A DNA stretch of 64,000 bases from Teichococcus oryzae (GCF_008386565.1 NZ_VUKA01000001.1:1054001-1118000); one strand, 5' to 3'. Shown: positions 43,608-52,371, counted from the first letter of the stretch. Made by a program: numbers and translations. The notes: generated by a model not told the origin, from the letters alone.

Positions 43608-44135
43608 ATGCCGTTCCCCTCTCAGGCGGGCGCGCAGGACGGCATCCGGATCGTGGTGTCGGCCGAGGGCGCGCTGCACTACGCCATTCCCTGCCGCCCC
43701 GAATCCCTGCCGCCCGTCGCCCCACAGGCCCTGAGCCTCGCCTGGGATGCCGCGCGGGCCGCCGCAGCCGCCGAGGCCTGGGGCCCGCATCGTACCCTGG
43801 CGTTCCGTGATGGGCCTGTGCTGGTGCTCGCCGACGCCGATGCCGCCTGCTGGGCGGAGGCGGTGGACCGCGCCGTCGGGCTCGAAAGCCTGGCCGGCCT
43901 TGCTCTTTGCCTGCGGCTGCTGGCGCTGGTGGAACTGCTTGGCCGGGCGCGCTGGATGAGCGGGTTGTTCGCCATCGCCGCCGATGGCATCGAGTTGCAT
44001 CCCGCCTTGCTGTCCGCGGCCGCAGCCGAGCCCCTGGATGGTGGCGCACGGTTCGACGAAGTCGGCATGAAGCGTCTATTGTCGAACCGCATCGCCGGCG
44101 CCGGCGGCGCGGCGGGGAAAACGGTTGCGGGGTAA
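43608..44135 (+). CDS. Hypothetical protein, 175 aa
   Basis: From ATG 43608 this reads as an Ala/Leu-rich, largely helical protein with segments such as GIRIVVSAEGALHYAIP, LVLADADAACWAEAVDRAVG and a hydrophobic LAGLALCLRLLALVELLG (about 100-117) that could be buried or membrane-associated. No signal peptide and no known family recognised. It lies between a decayed transporter gene and a lipoprotein gene; the ribosome-binding site is weak, so the start is uncertain. Confidence 0.5.
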   Translation: MPFPSQAGAQDGIRIVVSAEGALHYAIPCRPESLPPVAPQALSLAWDAARAAAAAEAWGPHRTLAFRDGPVLVLADADAACWAEAVDRAVGLESLAGLALCLRLLALVELLGRARWMSGLFAIAADGIELHPALLSAAAAEPLDGGARFDEVGMKRLLSNRIAGAGGAAGKTVAG

Positions 44136-44195
44136 CGGCCCGGCGCGATGCCCACCCGCTTTCGGCGCTGGCCCGAGATCCTGCCGGAGCGCCCC

Positions 44196-44522
44196 ATGAA
44201 ACGCCTTCTCCCCTTGTTGCTGCTGGTTTCTGCCTGTGCCGCCCCGGCGCCGCGCGGCCCTGACTCGGCCCAGCAGGACGCCGCCGCGGCGGCCTGCCGG
44301 CAGGATGCGGAGCGCACCATGCGGTTCCGCGAGCGCGGCCAGACCATGCGCTGGGATGAGGCCGAGTCGCGCATCGGCGCGGGCGGCTTCATGGGCAGCT
44401 CCCTCCGCAACGAGCAGCTCGGCGCCCGCTACGAGCAGGACCGGATGGTGCAGGACTGCCTGCGCGGCCTGCAGCCGGGCAACGCCGCGCCACAGCCGGG
44501 GGGAGGCGGGCGGGGCTCCTGA
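44196..44522 (+). CDS. Small lipoprotein, 108 aa
   Basis: Residues 1-14 form a lipoprotein signal (KRLLPLLLLVSAC), with Cys14 in a lipobox LVSAC, so the mature protein should be lipid-anchored in an envelope membrane. The remainder is polar, with two further Cys (AACRQDAE and VQDCLRG) and a C-terminal Pro/Gly-rich tail. Similar short lipoproteins with a MRWDEAESRIG-like motif occur in related genomes; function unknown. A GGAGC ribosome-binding site precedes ATG 44196. The MFS gene follows directly. Confidence 0.75.
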   Translation: MKRLLPLLLLVSACAAPAPRGPDSAQQDAAAAACRQDAERTMRFRERGQTMRWDEAESRIGAGGFMGSSLRNEQLGARYEQDRMVQDCLRGLQPGNAAPQPGGGGRGS

Positions 44523-44523
44523 G

Positions 44524-45981
44524 CTGCCTGCCTTCCGGTCGCCATTCGGGGCGCTGACCCGCGCCCTGGCGACCCGCAACGCCCGCATCTTCTTCGCCGC
44601 CAGCCTGGCATCCTGGACCGGGCTGTGGATGCACCGCATCGCGGTCGCCTGGCTGACCTGGGAATTGACGCACAGCGCCCTCTGGGTCGGGCTTGTGGCC
44701 TTTGCCGACCTCGCGCCGGCCGCGGTGATCAGCCCCTTCGCCGGGGCCATTGCCGACCGGGTGGACCGGCTGCGGCTGGCCACCATTTCCCAGGCCGTGA
44801 TCGGGATCGAGGCCGCCACGGTGGCCACGCTGATCGCCACCGGCCATATGCGCATCGAATACCTGCTGGTGCTGGAATTGCTCGCCGGCACGGCGGCCAG
44901 CTTCGCCCAGCCGGCACGGCAGACGCTGATGTCGGGCATTGTCGGCGCCGCCGACCTGCCGGCGGCGGTGGCCTGCAACTCCCTGATGTTCAACGTGGCG
45001 CGTTTCATCGGCCCGGCCCTGGCGGGGCCGGTGATCGCGGGGTTCGGCGTGGCGCCTGCCATTGCCTGCAACGCCCTGGCCTATGGCAGCGCGGTGCTCA
45101 CCATGCCGCTGCTGAAGGTCGATGCCGCGCACCGGCGTGGACACCCGGCGACGGCCAGCCTGCTGGGCGAGATCCGGGAAGGCTTCGCCTACATCATCCG
45201 CCATCCCGGCCTTGGCCCGCTGCTGGCCTATGCGGCGATCATCGGGGTGTTGCTGCGCAGCGTGCAGGAGATGCTGCCACCCCTGGTGGAGCGGCATTTC
45301 CATCGCGGCGCCGAATCCCTGGCCATGCTCACCGCCTGCTTCGGCATCGGCGCATTGGTGGCAGGGCTGTGGCTCGCGGCGCGCGGCCGGGTGCAGGGGG
45401 CGACGCGGCTCGCCATTCTGGCGGGGCTGTGGCAGGCCCTGGCCACGGCGGCCTTTATCGCGACCGACTGGTTCTCGGTGGGCCTGCTTTGCGCCGCGCT
45501 GATCGGCGCCAGCGCCTCGCTGCACGGCATCTCGGTGCAGCAATTGGCGCAGATGGCAGCGGCGCCGGCGATGCGCGGCCGGGTGCTGGCGTTGTGGGGC
45601 CAGATCACGCGGGCCTGCCCGGCCCTGGGTGCGCTGCTGCTGGGCGCATCCGGCGAGGCCTTTGGGCTGAAATGGCCGATCCTCATCCTGTGTGTCCTGG
45701 CATTGCTGGTGTTCGCCTGGGGCATGCGGCGCAAGGCTGGAATTGAAGCGGTGCTGGAAAGCCCGCGCGAGGAACCGGAAGGAAAGACGGATGCTGAAGG
45801 CAGCGATCATCGGCATGGGCCGCTGGGGCCGGACCCTGGTGGAAAGCGTGCAGAACCATCCCGGGAGCGGGATCCGCTTCACCGCGGGACAGACGCGCAG
45901 CCCGGAGAAGGTGAGCGACTGGGCGAGGACGCAGGGGATCCGCCTGCTCGACAGCTACGACGCGGTGCTGGCCGACCCTGA
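44524..45981 (+). CDS. MFS transporter (EntS/DHA3-like)
   Basis: A major facilitator with 12 predicted helices. MFS_3-type features are WTGLWMHRIAVAWL in helix 1, ADLAPAAVISPFAGAIADRVDRLR with the loop 2-3 motif (GAIADRVDRLRL), LLAGTAASFAQPARQTLMSGIV, and FNVARFIGPALAGPVIA. No ATG, GTG or TTG lies between the lipoprotein stop and helix 1, so CTG at 44524 (directly after that stop) is the only start before helix 1. The frame stays open to 45981, running 191 bp into the next gene; a charged C-terminal tail after residue ~400 is likely non-essential. Probably exports a small molecule; substrate unknown. Confidence 0.75.
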   Translation: MPAFRSPFGALTRALATRNARIFFAASLASWTGLWMHRIAVAWLTWELTHSALWVGLVAFADLAPAAVISPFAGAIADRVDRLRLATISQAVIGIEAATVATLIATGHMRIEYLLVLELLAGTAASFAQPARQTLMSGIVGAADLPAAVACNSLMFNVARFIGPALAGPVIAGFGVAPAIACNALAYGSAVLTMPLLKVDAAHRRGHPATASLLGEIREGFAYIIRHPGLGPLLAYAAIIGVLLRSVQEMLPPLVERHFHRGAESLAMLTACFGIGALVAGLWLAARGRVQGATRLAILAGLWQALATAAFIATDWFSVGLLCAALIGASASLHGISVQQLAQMAAAPAMRGRVLALWGQITRACPALGALLLGASGEAFGLKWPILILCVLALLVFAWGMRRKAGIEAVLESPREEPEGKTDAEGSDHRHGPLGPDPGGKRAEPSRERDPLHRGTDAQPGEGERLGEDAGDPPARQLRRGAGRP

Positions 45982-46771
45982 TGTGGAGGCCGTGGTGCTG
46001 GCCACGCCGCACCAGCTGCACGCGCAGCAGATCATCGCCGCTGCCAGGGCCGGCAAGCCGGTCTTCACCGAAAAGCCCTTCACGCTGAGCAAGGCCAGCG
46101 CGGAGGCCGCCGTGGCCGCCTGCCGCGATGCGGGGGTGGTGCTGGCGCTCGGGCACAACCGGCGCTTCCTGCCGGCGGTGGCGGAGATCCGGTCCATGCT
46201 GGCGGATGGCCGGATCGGCACGCTGATGCATGTGGAGGGGCAGTTCAGCGGGCCTTCCGCCCTGGCCTACCAGCCTGGCATGTGGCGGGCGGAGCGGAAG
46301 GAAAGCCCGCTCGGCGGCATGGGCGGCATGGGCATCCACATGATCGACATGATGATCAATCTCGCCGGGCCGATCGCGGAGGTGTCGGTGCACAGCACGG
46401 CGCGCGTGCTGGCCAACGGCCTCGACGACACCACCGCCATGTTGTGCTGCTTCGGCAGTGGCGCGACGGGCACCTTCGCGACGCTGGCCGCGGCGCCGCG
46501 CTGCTGGCGCATCGCGCTGTATGGCTCGGAAGGCTGGGTGGAGCTGGTGGACCACGTGCACATGACCTTCCGCCCGCGTGAAGGCGAAGGCTTCAGGCGT
46601 GACTTCCCTCCCCACGACATCGAGCGCGCCGAACTGGCCGCCTTCGCCGCTGCGGTGGCGGGCGGCGCGGCCTATCCGCTGCCCCTGGATCAGGCGGTGC
46701 ATGGCGTCGCGGTGTACGAGGCGATGATCGCCTCGGCGGCGGCGGGCGGCGCGGGGCGGGTGGTGGCCTGA
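45791..46771 (+). CDS. Gfo/Idh/MocA-family oxidoreductase
   Basis: A 326-aa NAD(P)-dependent oxidoreductase. The Rossmann start MLKAAIIGMGRWGRTLVESV carries the GxGxxG-like GMGRWG, followed by the VEAVVLATPHQLHAQQIIAA block, then FTEKPFTL (the EKP motif, with catalytic Lys, about 96-103) and the C-terminal alpha/beta domain with GGMGGMGIHMIDMMI (the Gly/His region). Members oxidise sugars, inositols or related polyols. ATG 45791 has a GGAAGGAAAG ribosome-binding site. The gene begins inside the 3' part of the upstream MFS frame, suggesting coupling. Substrate not predictable. Confidence 0.9.
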   Translation: MLKAAIIGMGRWGRTLVESVQNHPGSGIRFTAGQTRSPEKVSDWARTQGIRLLDSYDAVLADPDVEAVVLATPHQLHAQQIIAAARAGKPVFTEKPFTLSKASAEAAVAACRDAGVVLALGHNRRFLPAVAEIRSMLADGRIGTLMHVEGQFSGPSALAYQPGMWRAERKESPLGGMGGMGIHMIDMMINLAGPIAEVSVHSTARVLANGLDDTTAMLCCFGSGATGTFATLAAAPRCWRIALYGSEGWVELVDHVHMTFRPREGEGFRRDFPPHDIERAELAAFAAAVAGGAAYPLPLDQAVHGVAVYEAMIASAAAGGAGRVVA

Positions 46772-46882
46772 GCCTGGACTGCCTTGCGGCCCCGCCGGGT
46801 GCATCCTAGAAGCGCTGAGCTGATGCCGCCGCCGATGGGATGTTCCCTGCGGCGGGCGGCTTATCGCAGGGAGCCCGAACCG

Positions 46883-47233
46883 ATGGCCAAGATCACCCGC
46901 CACAACAGCAACCCGGTCCTGTCCGGCGCCGTCGAATACCACAACTTCGTCTTTCTCGCCGGCCTGACCGCCGACGACCTGTCGCAGGACGTGGTGGGCC
47001 AGACCAAGCAGGTCCTGGCCAAGATCGACGCCGCCCTGGAAGGCCATGGCACCGACAAGACACGCCTCCTGCAGGCCCAGATCTGGTTGAAGGACATTCG
47101 TGACCGCGACGCGATGAACAAGATCTGGTCCGCTTGGCTGCCGGAAGGCGGCGCTCCGGTGCGGGCCTGTGTCGAGGCCAACATGGCCGACCCGCGCCAC
47201 TTGGTTGAGATCATGGTCACGGCTTGCCGCTGA
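46883..47233 (+). CDS. RidA/YjgF family protein
   Basis: A 116-aa protein of the RidA fold. Key features are the VEYHNFVFLAGLT strand, VGQTKQVLAKIDAALEGHG, LLQAQIWLKDIRDRDAMN and the conserved RACVEANMADPRHLVEIMV near the C-terminus, with the Arg that binds carboxylates. RidA enzymes hydrolyse reactive enamine/imine intermediates from PLP enzymes. Compared with archetypal RidA some ligand positions differ (ACVEANMADPRHLVEI), so it may belong to a subgroup with another role. ATG 46883 follows GCAGGGAG. A long hairpin follows. Confidence 0.88.
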   Translation: MAKITRHNSNPVLSGAVEYHNFVFLAGLTADDLSQDVVGQTKQVLAKIDAALEGHGTDKTRLLQAQIWLKDIRDRDAMNKIWSAWLPEGGAPVRACVEANMADPRHLVEIMVTACR

Positions 47234-47263
47234 TTACGATAGCGTAAAAGTCAAGCCATGGCT

Positions 47264-47295
47264 TCGGCGCCGTCACCTTAAGGGTGCGGCGCCGA
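47264..47295 (+). terminator. Long hairpin after ridA-like gene
   Basis: TCGGCGCCG (47264-47272) pairs with CGGCGCCGA (47287-47295), with CACC/GGTG pairing inside and a TTAAG loop. A stable stem with one internal mismatch; no T run follows. Confidence 0.55.
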
Positions 47296-47543
47296 TTCCC
47301 GAGCCGGATCAGAGACTTGGATTGCGTTGTTGCATATTTACCGCAACACTGTGACTTTAACTTCGCTAATCTGTGATATTAGGATTCCAGTCACATTAAC
47401 GGCTTCTGAACCGCTTCCGATCCTGCGAATCGTTGCTCGCGCCGCTTCTGTGCGCAGCTGCGGGATTGTCGCTCCACTCACGACTTTGCTACCGCAGCCT
47501 TGCCACGGCGAACGCCGGGTGGGGGACAGTGATTGGGGGTCGC
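47296..47543. promoter_or_regulatory. AT-enriched leader of the CHAP gene with inverted repeats
   Basis: This 248-bp stretch is noticeably richer in A/T than its neighbours. It contains TGTTGC (47328-47333) and its reverse complement GCAACA (47343-47348) across a 9-base AT-rich spacer, and CTAAT/ATTAG (about 47367-47383) around CTGTGAT. It must hold the promoter of the secreted CHAP protein. The composition suggests heavy regulation; no specific regulator recognised. Confidence 0.4.
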
Positions 47544-48311
47544 ATGCGGGTAGGCAGCAGGGCGCTGGCTTTGGCCGTTCTGATGGGAAGTTGGGGTCTG
47601 GGGTCGGCGCAGGCCGATGCAACCACGGGCCGAAGCACCCGCGAGGCCACGAAGCAGCCGCGCATCACGCTGCAGCAGACCGCCAGCCGCAGCGCCAAGC
47701 CTCAGAACGTCAAGCTCAATCCCGTCCGACGGGCGGCTGTCGAAGCGTCCCGGGCGGCGCTGGTTTCGCCCGGCCCGATCTCCTGCGTTCCTTATGTGCG
47801 CGCCGTCACCGGTATGGGCATCACCGGCAATGCCCACACCTGGTGGGACGGCGCCGCCGGCCTCTATGCGCGCGGCCAGCGGCCCGAGTCAGGCTCGGTG
47901 CTGAGCTTCCGTTCCTCGGGCGGCATGCGGCTCGGCCATGTCGCGGTGGTGTCGCGGGTGGTGGACAAGCGCGAGGTGCTGATCGACCACTCCAACTGGG
48001 AAGGCCCCGGGATCCGCAAGGGCACCATCATGGAGGACGTCTCGGTCATCGACGTGTCGGACCGCAATGACTGGACCGCCGTCCGGGTTCAGGTCGGCCG
48101 CAGTGATGAGGCTTATGGCCGCATCTATCCGACCAACGGCTTCATCTACAACCGCGCCCCGGGCAGCCGCCCGCCCAGCCAGCCCATGATGGCCGGCGGC
48201 GATGTGGGGCTTGAGGAACTGGCGGAAGCACCCGCCGGCGCGGCGCCGCATGCGGCGCATCTGAGCGAAGCCCTGCGCGGCCTGAATCTGGACGCGACCA
48301 TCACCCGCTAA
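47544..48311 (+). CDS. Secreted CHAP-domain amidase/endopeptidase
   Basis: A 255-aa protein with a Sec signal (residues 1-25, ending AQA), a basic linker (about 26-72) and a CHAP-type NlpC/P60 domain. Catalytic Cys81 is in GPISCVPYVRAVTG, His132 in MRLGHVAVVSRV, and IDHSNW (148-152 area) supplies the polar third residue. Such enzymes cut peptide cross-links or amide bonds of peptidoglycan. A C-terminal tail (after ~200) is Pro/Ala-rich. ATG 47544 follows GGGGGT; the GTG at 47529 is an alternative. Preceded by an AT-rich regulatory region and followed by a strong hairpin. Confidence 0.85.
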   Translation: MRVGSRALALAVLMGSWGLGSAQADATTGRSTREATKQPRITLQQTASRSAKPQNVKLNPVRRAAVEASRAALVSPGPISCVPYVRAVTGMGITGNAHTWWDGAAGLYARGQRPESGSVLSFRSSGGMRLGHVAVVSRVVDKREVLIDHSNWEGPGIRKGTIMEDVSVIDVSDRNDWTAVRVQVGRSDEAYGRIYPTNGFIYNRAPGSRPPSQPMMAGGDVGLEELAEAPAGAAPHAAHLSEALRGLNLDATITR

Positions 48312-48320
48312 GACTTTTCC

Positions 48321-48360
48321 GCCGGGCGGCGCCGGGCTCGGTTGCCCTGCGCCGCCCGGC
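48321..48360 (+). terminator. Strong hairpin after CHAP gene
   Basis: GCCGGGCGGCGC (48321-48332) and GCGCCGCCCGGC (48349-48360) form a perfect 12-bp stem with a 16-base loop, 9 bp after the CHAP stop. No T run follows. Confidence 0.6.
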
Positions 48361-48400
48361 GTCGCATTCTCCGCCCCCCGTCAGGATCGAGGAGGGGGCG

Positions 48401-50716
48401 ATGACCGCGTTCAGGCCGCATTCAGCCCATTGGGGCAGCTTCGACGCCGTTGTCGAGCAAGGCCGCGTCGTCGGCGTGCGCCCCTTCGCCGCCGATCCCA
48501 ATCCCGGCGCCCTGCTTCAATCCATCCCCGCCACCGTGCATGCGGAAAGCCGCATCGACCGCCCTTACGCACGCGCCGGCTGGCTGCGCGGCGAGCGCCG
48601 CGGCGCGCAGCGCGGTGACCGGGACTTCGTGCCGCTGCCCTGGGATGAGGCGATCCGGCTGGTGGCGGAGGAAACCGCACGGGTGCGGGCCGAGCATGGC
48701 CATGCCAGCATCCTGGGCGGTTCCTATGGCTGGTCCTCGGCCGGGCGCTTCCACCATGCGCGCAGCCAGCTGCACCGCTTCCTCGGCCTCGGCGGCGGCT
48801 TCACCACCCAGCTGACCAATTATTCCTATGGCGCCGGCATGACGCTGATGCCGCACATCCTCGGCACCAATGACGTGTTGCAGGGGCCGGTCACTGATTG
48901 GCCCAGCATTGCCAGGCATACGCGCGTGATGCTGTGCTTCGGCGGGTTGCCGCTGAAGAACGCGCTTGTCACCGCCGGCGGCGCCGGCGCGCATGAATAC
49001 GTGCCCTGGCTGAAGCAGGCGGCCGCGGCCGGCGTGCGCTTCGTCAACATCTCGCCCTTCCGCGGGGACGCGCCGGAGTTCCTGAAGGCCGAATGGGTGC
49101 CGATCCGCCCCAACACGGACACCGCGCTGATGCTGGGCATGGCCCACGCCCTGTTGTCCGAGGGAATGGAGGATCGCGGCTTCCTTGCCACCCATTGCAC
49201 CGGCTGGGACCGCCTGCGCCCCTATATCCTGGGCGAATCGGATGGCCAGCCGAAAACCCCCGAATGGGCCGCCAGCCTCACCGGCGTGCCGGCGGAAACG
49301 ATCCGCGCCCTTGCGTGGGAGGCCGCGCGGCAGCCGGCCATGCTGACCGCCACCTGGTCGCTGCAGCGCGCCGAGCACGGGGAGCAGCCCTGGTGGATGC
49401 TGGTGGCGCTCGCCGCCATGCTGGGCGGCATCGGCAGGCCGGGGGAAGGGGTGGCGTTCGGCTATGGCTCGCTGAACGGCATGGGCACGCCACGGCGGAA
49501 GCTGCCCTCGGTGGGGTTGCCGGCGACGCGCAATCCGGGCGGCATCGGCATCCCCGTTTCCCGGGTCACGGAGTTGTTCGAGCGGCCAGGCGAGATCCTG
49601 CAATACAATGGTCGTGACATCCTGCTGCCCGACATCCGGATGATCTGGTGGGCAGGTGGCAACCCGTTCCACCACCATCAGGACCTTAACCGGCTGCGGC
49701 GCGGCTGGAACCGTGCGGAGACGATCATCGTGCAGGAGCCCTGGTGGACCGCTGCCGCGCGTCATGCCGACATCGTGCTGCCCGCCACCACCACGCTGGA
49801 GCGCAACGACATCGGCTCGTCATCCTCCGACCGGTTCGTGCGCGCCATGCACCAGGCCATCCCGCCGCAGGGTCAGGCCCGCAATGACCATTCCATGCTG
49901 GCGGATGTCGCCGACGCGCTCGGCTATCGCGACCGCTTCACCGAGCAGCGGGACGAGGGCGTCTGGCTGCGCCATCTTTACGAACGCTGGCGGCAGGTGG
50001 CGGGCAAGCATGGCTTCGACGCGCCCGGTTTCGACCGCTTCTGGGCGGAAGGCCATGTGGAGGTTCCCCCGCCCGATGAGGATTTCGTGCTGTTCGCCGA
50101 TTTCGCCGCCGATCCGGAGGCGCATCCGCTGAACACGCCCTCCGGCAAGGTGGAGTTGTTTTCCGACACCATCGCCGGCTTCGGCTATTCCGAGAGCGGC
50201 GGCCATCCACGTTGGCAGGAGCCGGCGGAATATCTCGGCGCGCCGCTGGCGGCGCGCTTCCCGCTCCACCTGCTGTCGGTCCAGCCCGCCACGCGCCTGC
50301 ACGGCCAGCTCGATCCCGGTCCCGTTTCGGCGGCCAGCAAGATCCAGGGCCGCGAGCCGCTGCTGATGCATCCCGGGGATGCGGCCGGGCGCGGGCTGGA
50401 GGATGGCATGCTGGTCCGGGTGTTCAATGAGCGGGGCGCGTGCCTCGCCGGGCTCCGGCTGGATGAGGGCTTGCGCCCAGGCGTCGTCGCCATGGCCACC
50501 GGCGCCTGGTGGGACCCGCTGCCGGAGGAAGGAGGGCTGGACCTGCATGGCAACCCCAATGTGCTGACCCAGGATGTCGGCACCTCCCGGCTGGGGCAGG
50601 GCTGCGCCGCCCAGTCCTGCCTGGTGCAGGTGGAGGCGCATCGGGCCGCCGCGCCTCCGGTGACGGTGCATCGCGCGCCGCGTCCGCTGGAACGCCCATC
50701 GGAGCGCCCGGTTTGA
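48401..50716 (+). CDS. BisC/TorA-like molybdopterin oxidoreductase
   Basis: A 771-aa molybdoenzyme of the DMSO reductase family, biotin/methionine-sulfoxide (BisC) or TMAO reductase subgroup. The Mo-coordinating Ser is predicted at position 108 (ILGGSYGWSSAGRFHHA). It has no N-terminal [4Fe-4S] Cys motif, as in BisC/TorA. Guanine-dinucleotide contacts include GGNPFHHHQDLN, and SSSDRFVRAMHQAIPP plus LHGQLDPGPVS complete the cofactor pocket. No signal peptide, so probably cytosolic like BisC. It likely reduces S- or N-oxides. Its TGA overlaps the TTG of the following DUF839 gene (TTGA), so the two are coupled. Confidence 0.9.
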   Translation: MTAFRPHSAHWGSFDAVVEQGRVVGVRPFAADPNPGALLQSIPATVHAESRIDRPYARAGWLRGERRGAQRGDRDFVPLPWDEAIRLVAEETARVRAEHGHASILGGSYGWSSAGRFHHARSQLHRFLGLGGGFTTQLTNYSYGAGMTLMPHILGTNDVLQGPVTDWPSIARHTRVMLCFGGLPLKNALVTAGGAGAHEYVPWLKQAAAAGVRFVNISPFRGDAPEFLKAEWVPIRPNTDTALMLGMAHALLSEGMEDRGFLATHCTGWDRLRPYILGESDGQPKTPEWAASLTGVPAETIRALAWEAARQPAMLTATWSLQRAEHGEQPWWMLVALAAMLGGIGRPGEGVAFGYGSLNGMGTPRRKLPSVGLPATRNPGGIGIPVSRVTELFERPGEILQYNGRDILLPDIRMIWWAGGNPFHHHQDLNRLRRGWNRAETIIVQEPWWTAAARHADIVLPATTTLERNDIGSSSSDRFVRAMHQAIPPQGQARNDHSMLADVADALGYRDRFTEQRDEGVWLRHLYERWRQVAGKHGFDAPGFDRFWAEGHVEVPPPDEDFVLFADFAADPEAHPLNTPSGKVELFSDTIAGFGYSESGGHPRWQEPAEYLGAPLAARFPLHLLSVQPATRLHGQLDPGPVSAASKIQGREPLLMHPGDAAGRGLEDGMLVRVFNERGACLAGLRLDEGLRPGVVAMATGAWWDPLPEEGGLDLHGNPNVLTQDVGTSRLGQGCAAQSCLVQVEAHRAAAPPVTVHRAPRPLERPSERPV

Positions 50717-52305
50717 TCCGCAACGGACGACGCAGCCTGCTGGCCGCCGGCGCGGCGGCGCTGCTGGCTGGAAAGGGCGGGGCGGCCCAGGCCCAGGCGG
50801 GCCGGCTTTCCACCCTCGACATGCCGCCCCAGTTCCTGCCGCTGAAGCTGGATGACACGGTGGCCTCCGGCTATCGGCGCGATGTGCTGGTGCGCTGGGG
50901 CGACCGCGTCACCTATGACGCCGCCGTGTGGAACCCGCTGGCACCCAACCCGGCCGCGGCGGCGACCCAGTTCGGCTGGGATGGCTGCATCTGCGGCATG
51001 GTCGTGCAGCCCATGGGCAGCGATGGCGTGCCGCGCGCCCTCCTGGCGGTGGCGCACCCGACGGTGGACCCGGCCATGGCCTTCCCCGACGGCCGCGACC
51101 GGCCGGCGGTGGCGGCGATGATGCAGGGCGCCTCGCTGCTCAACATCGCCCGCCTGAACGGGCGCTGGACGGTGGTGGATGGCGGCTATCAGTCCCGCCG
51201 GCTGACCGCGGCCTCGCTTTGCCGCATGACCGGCCCCGCCACCGAAGCCCTGGGCAGCCTCGCCCAGGGCATCCTGGGTCCGCGCGGCGGATGCGCCACC
51301 CCCTGGGGCACCATTCTTCTGGCGGAAGGCGACCCCACCGCCTGGCTGGCCCGCCTGTCGGGGCTGGATGCGCGCTTCTCCGAATCTGGCCGTTTCGGCT
51401 GGGTGGCGGAGCTGAACCCGCTGGACCCGGGCGCGCTGCCGATGAAGCGGACCGCCCTTGGGCGCTTCGCCCATTCCGGTGCCGCCGCCACGCGGTCCCG
51501 CGATGGCCGCGCGGTGGTGTATCTGCCCGATGGCGGCAATCTGGGCTACCTGTACCGCTTCGTGTCGGCGGGACCGGCGGAAGCGCCGGATGCGATGGAC
51601 CGTGGCTGGCTTTCGGTTGCGCGCCTCGCGCCCGGGCGCCTGACCTGGCTGCCCCTGCCGCCGACGCCGGCGGTGCTGATGAACCCCGCGCCGGCCGCCC
51701 GCGCCGCCGGCGCCTCCAGCTTCGATGGGCCCAGGGATGTCACTGTCGATCCCGGCAATGGCGTGGTCTACCTCGCCTGCCGGGGCATGGCCGGAGCGCC
51801 TTCGCCCGGCCTAGGGCCGGGTGGAGGCATGGGGCGCGTGCTTGAACTGGCGCCGGAAGGCGGGGACCCGGCTTCCGGGGAGGCCGCGGTGAACGTGCTG
51901 CTGACGGGCGGCATGCCGGATGCGCATCTGGCCCGGCTGGCGCGCAGCTGGCCCGCGGCCCCGACGGTGCTGTCCGTGGACGGGGCGGGGCGCCTGTGGA
52001 TCGGCAGCGATCACCGGGGGCGTGGCTTCGAGGCCCCGAATGCGTTGTTCGGCGCCGACACGGCAGGCCCCGGCCGTGGCCTTGCCTTGCCGATCTACGC
52101 GGCGCCGGTGGGCGCGGCGATCGGCGGCTCGGCGATGACGCCGGACGCGGCCACGTTGTTCGCCATCGTGCGCACCCCGGGCGCGACGCCGGGCGCAAGC
52201 TTCGTGGCGCCCGCGACGCGCTGGCCGGCCTTTGATCCGACGCTGCCGCCGCGCACCACGCTGATCGCCTTGTCGAGCATCAGCGGCGCGCCCGTCGGCG
52301 GCTGA
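50713..52305 (+). CDS. Divergent DUF839/PhoX-like protein
   Basis: A 530-aa twin-arginine-type exported protein (NGRRSLLAAGAAALLAG near the start) of the PhoX fold: it keeps CATPWGTILLAEG, PMKRTALGRFAHSG and LWIGSDHRGRGFEAP. Many active-site features of the phoX gene of this window are altered: NHEYAD becomes AHPTVD, NNCAGGNTPWGT becomes GPRGGCATPWGT (Cys shifted), KHEGCTHA becomes AHSGAAAT, GDDERFDY becomes PDGGNLGY. It is probably not an active phosphatase. TTG 50713 overlaps the stop of the BisC-like gene, with GGAGCG upstream. Its function is unknown, perhaps a scaffold or redox-linked partner. Confidence 0.75.
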   Translation: MIRNGRRSLLAAGAAALLAGKGGAAQAQAGRLSTLDMPPQFLPLKLDDTVASGYRRDVLVRWGDRVTYDAAVWNPLAPNPAAAATQFGWDGCICGMVVQPMGSDGVPRALLAVAHPTVDPAMAFPDGRDRPAVAAMMQGASLLNIARLNGRWTVVDGGYQSRRLTAASLCRMTGPATEALGSLAQGILGPRGGCATPWGTILLAEGDPTAWLARLSGLDARFSESGRFGWVAELNPLDPGALPMKRTALGRFAHSGAAATRSRDGRAVVYLPDGGNLGYLYRFVSAGPAEAPDAMDRGWLSVARLAPGRLTWLPLPPTPAVLMNPAPAARAAGASSFDGPRDVTVDPGNGVVYLACRGMAGAPSPGLGPGGGMGRVLELAPEGGDPASGEAAVNVLLTGGMPDAHLARLARSWPAAPTVLSVDGAGRLWIGSDHRGRGFEAPNALFGADTAGPGRGLALPIYAAPVGAAIGGSAMTPDAATLFAIVRTPGATPGASFVAPATRWPAFDPTLPPRTTLIALSSISGAPVGG

Positions 52306-52337
52306 CAACCGCCACAGGGGCCGCCTTTTCCGCTTTG

Positions 52338-52363
52338 CCGGCCGGGCGCCGTGGCCCGGCCGG
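52338..52363. terminator. Bidirectional terminator between PhoX-like and nhaA genes
   Basis: CCGGCCGGGC (52338-52347) and GCCCGGCCGG (52354-52363) form a perfect 10-bp stem with a GCCGTG loop between convergent genes. Confidence 0.65.
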
Positions 52364-52371
52364 ATCTTGCA

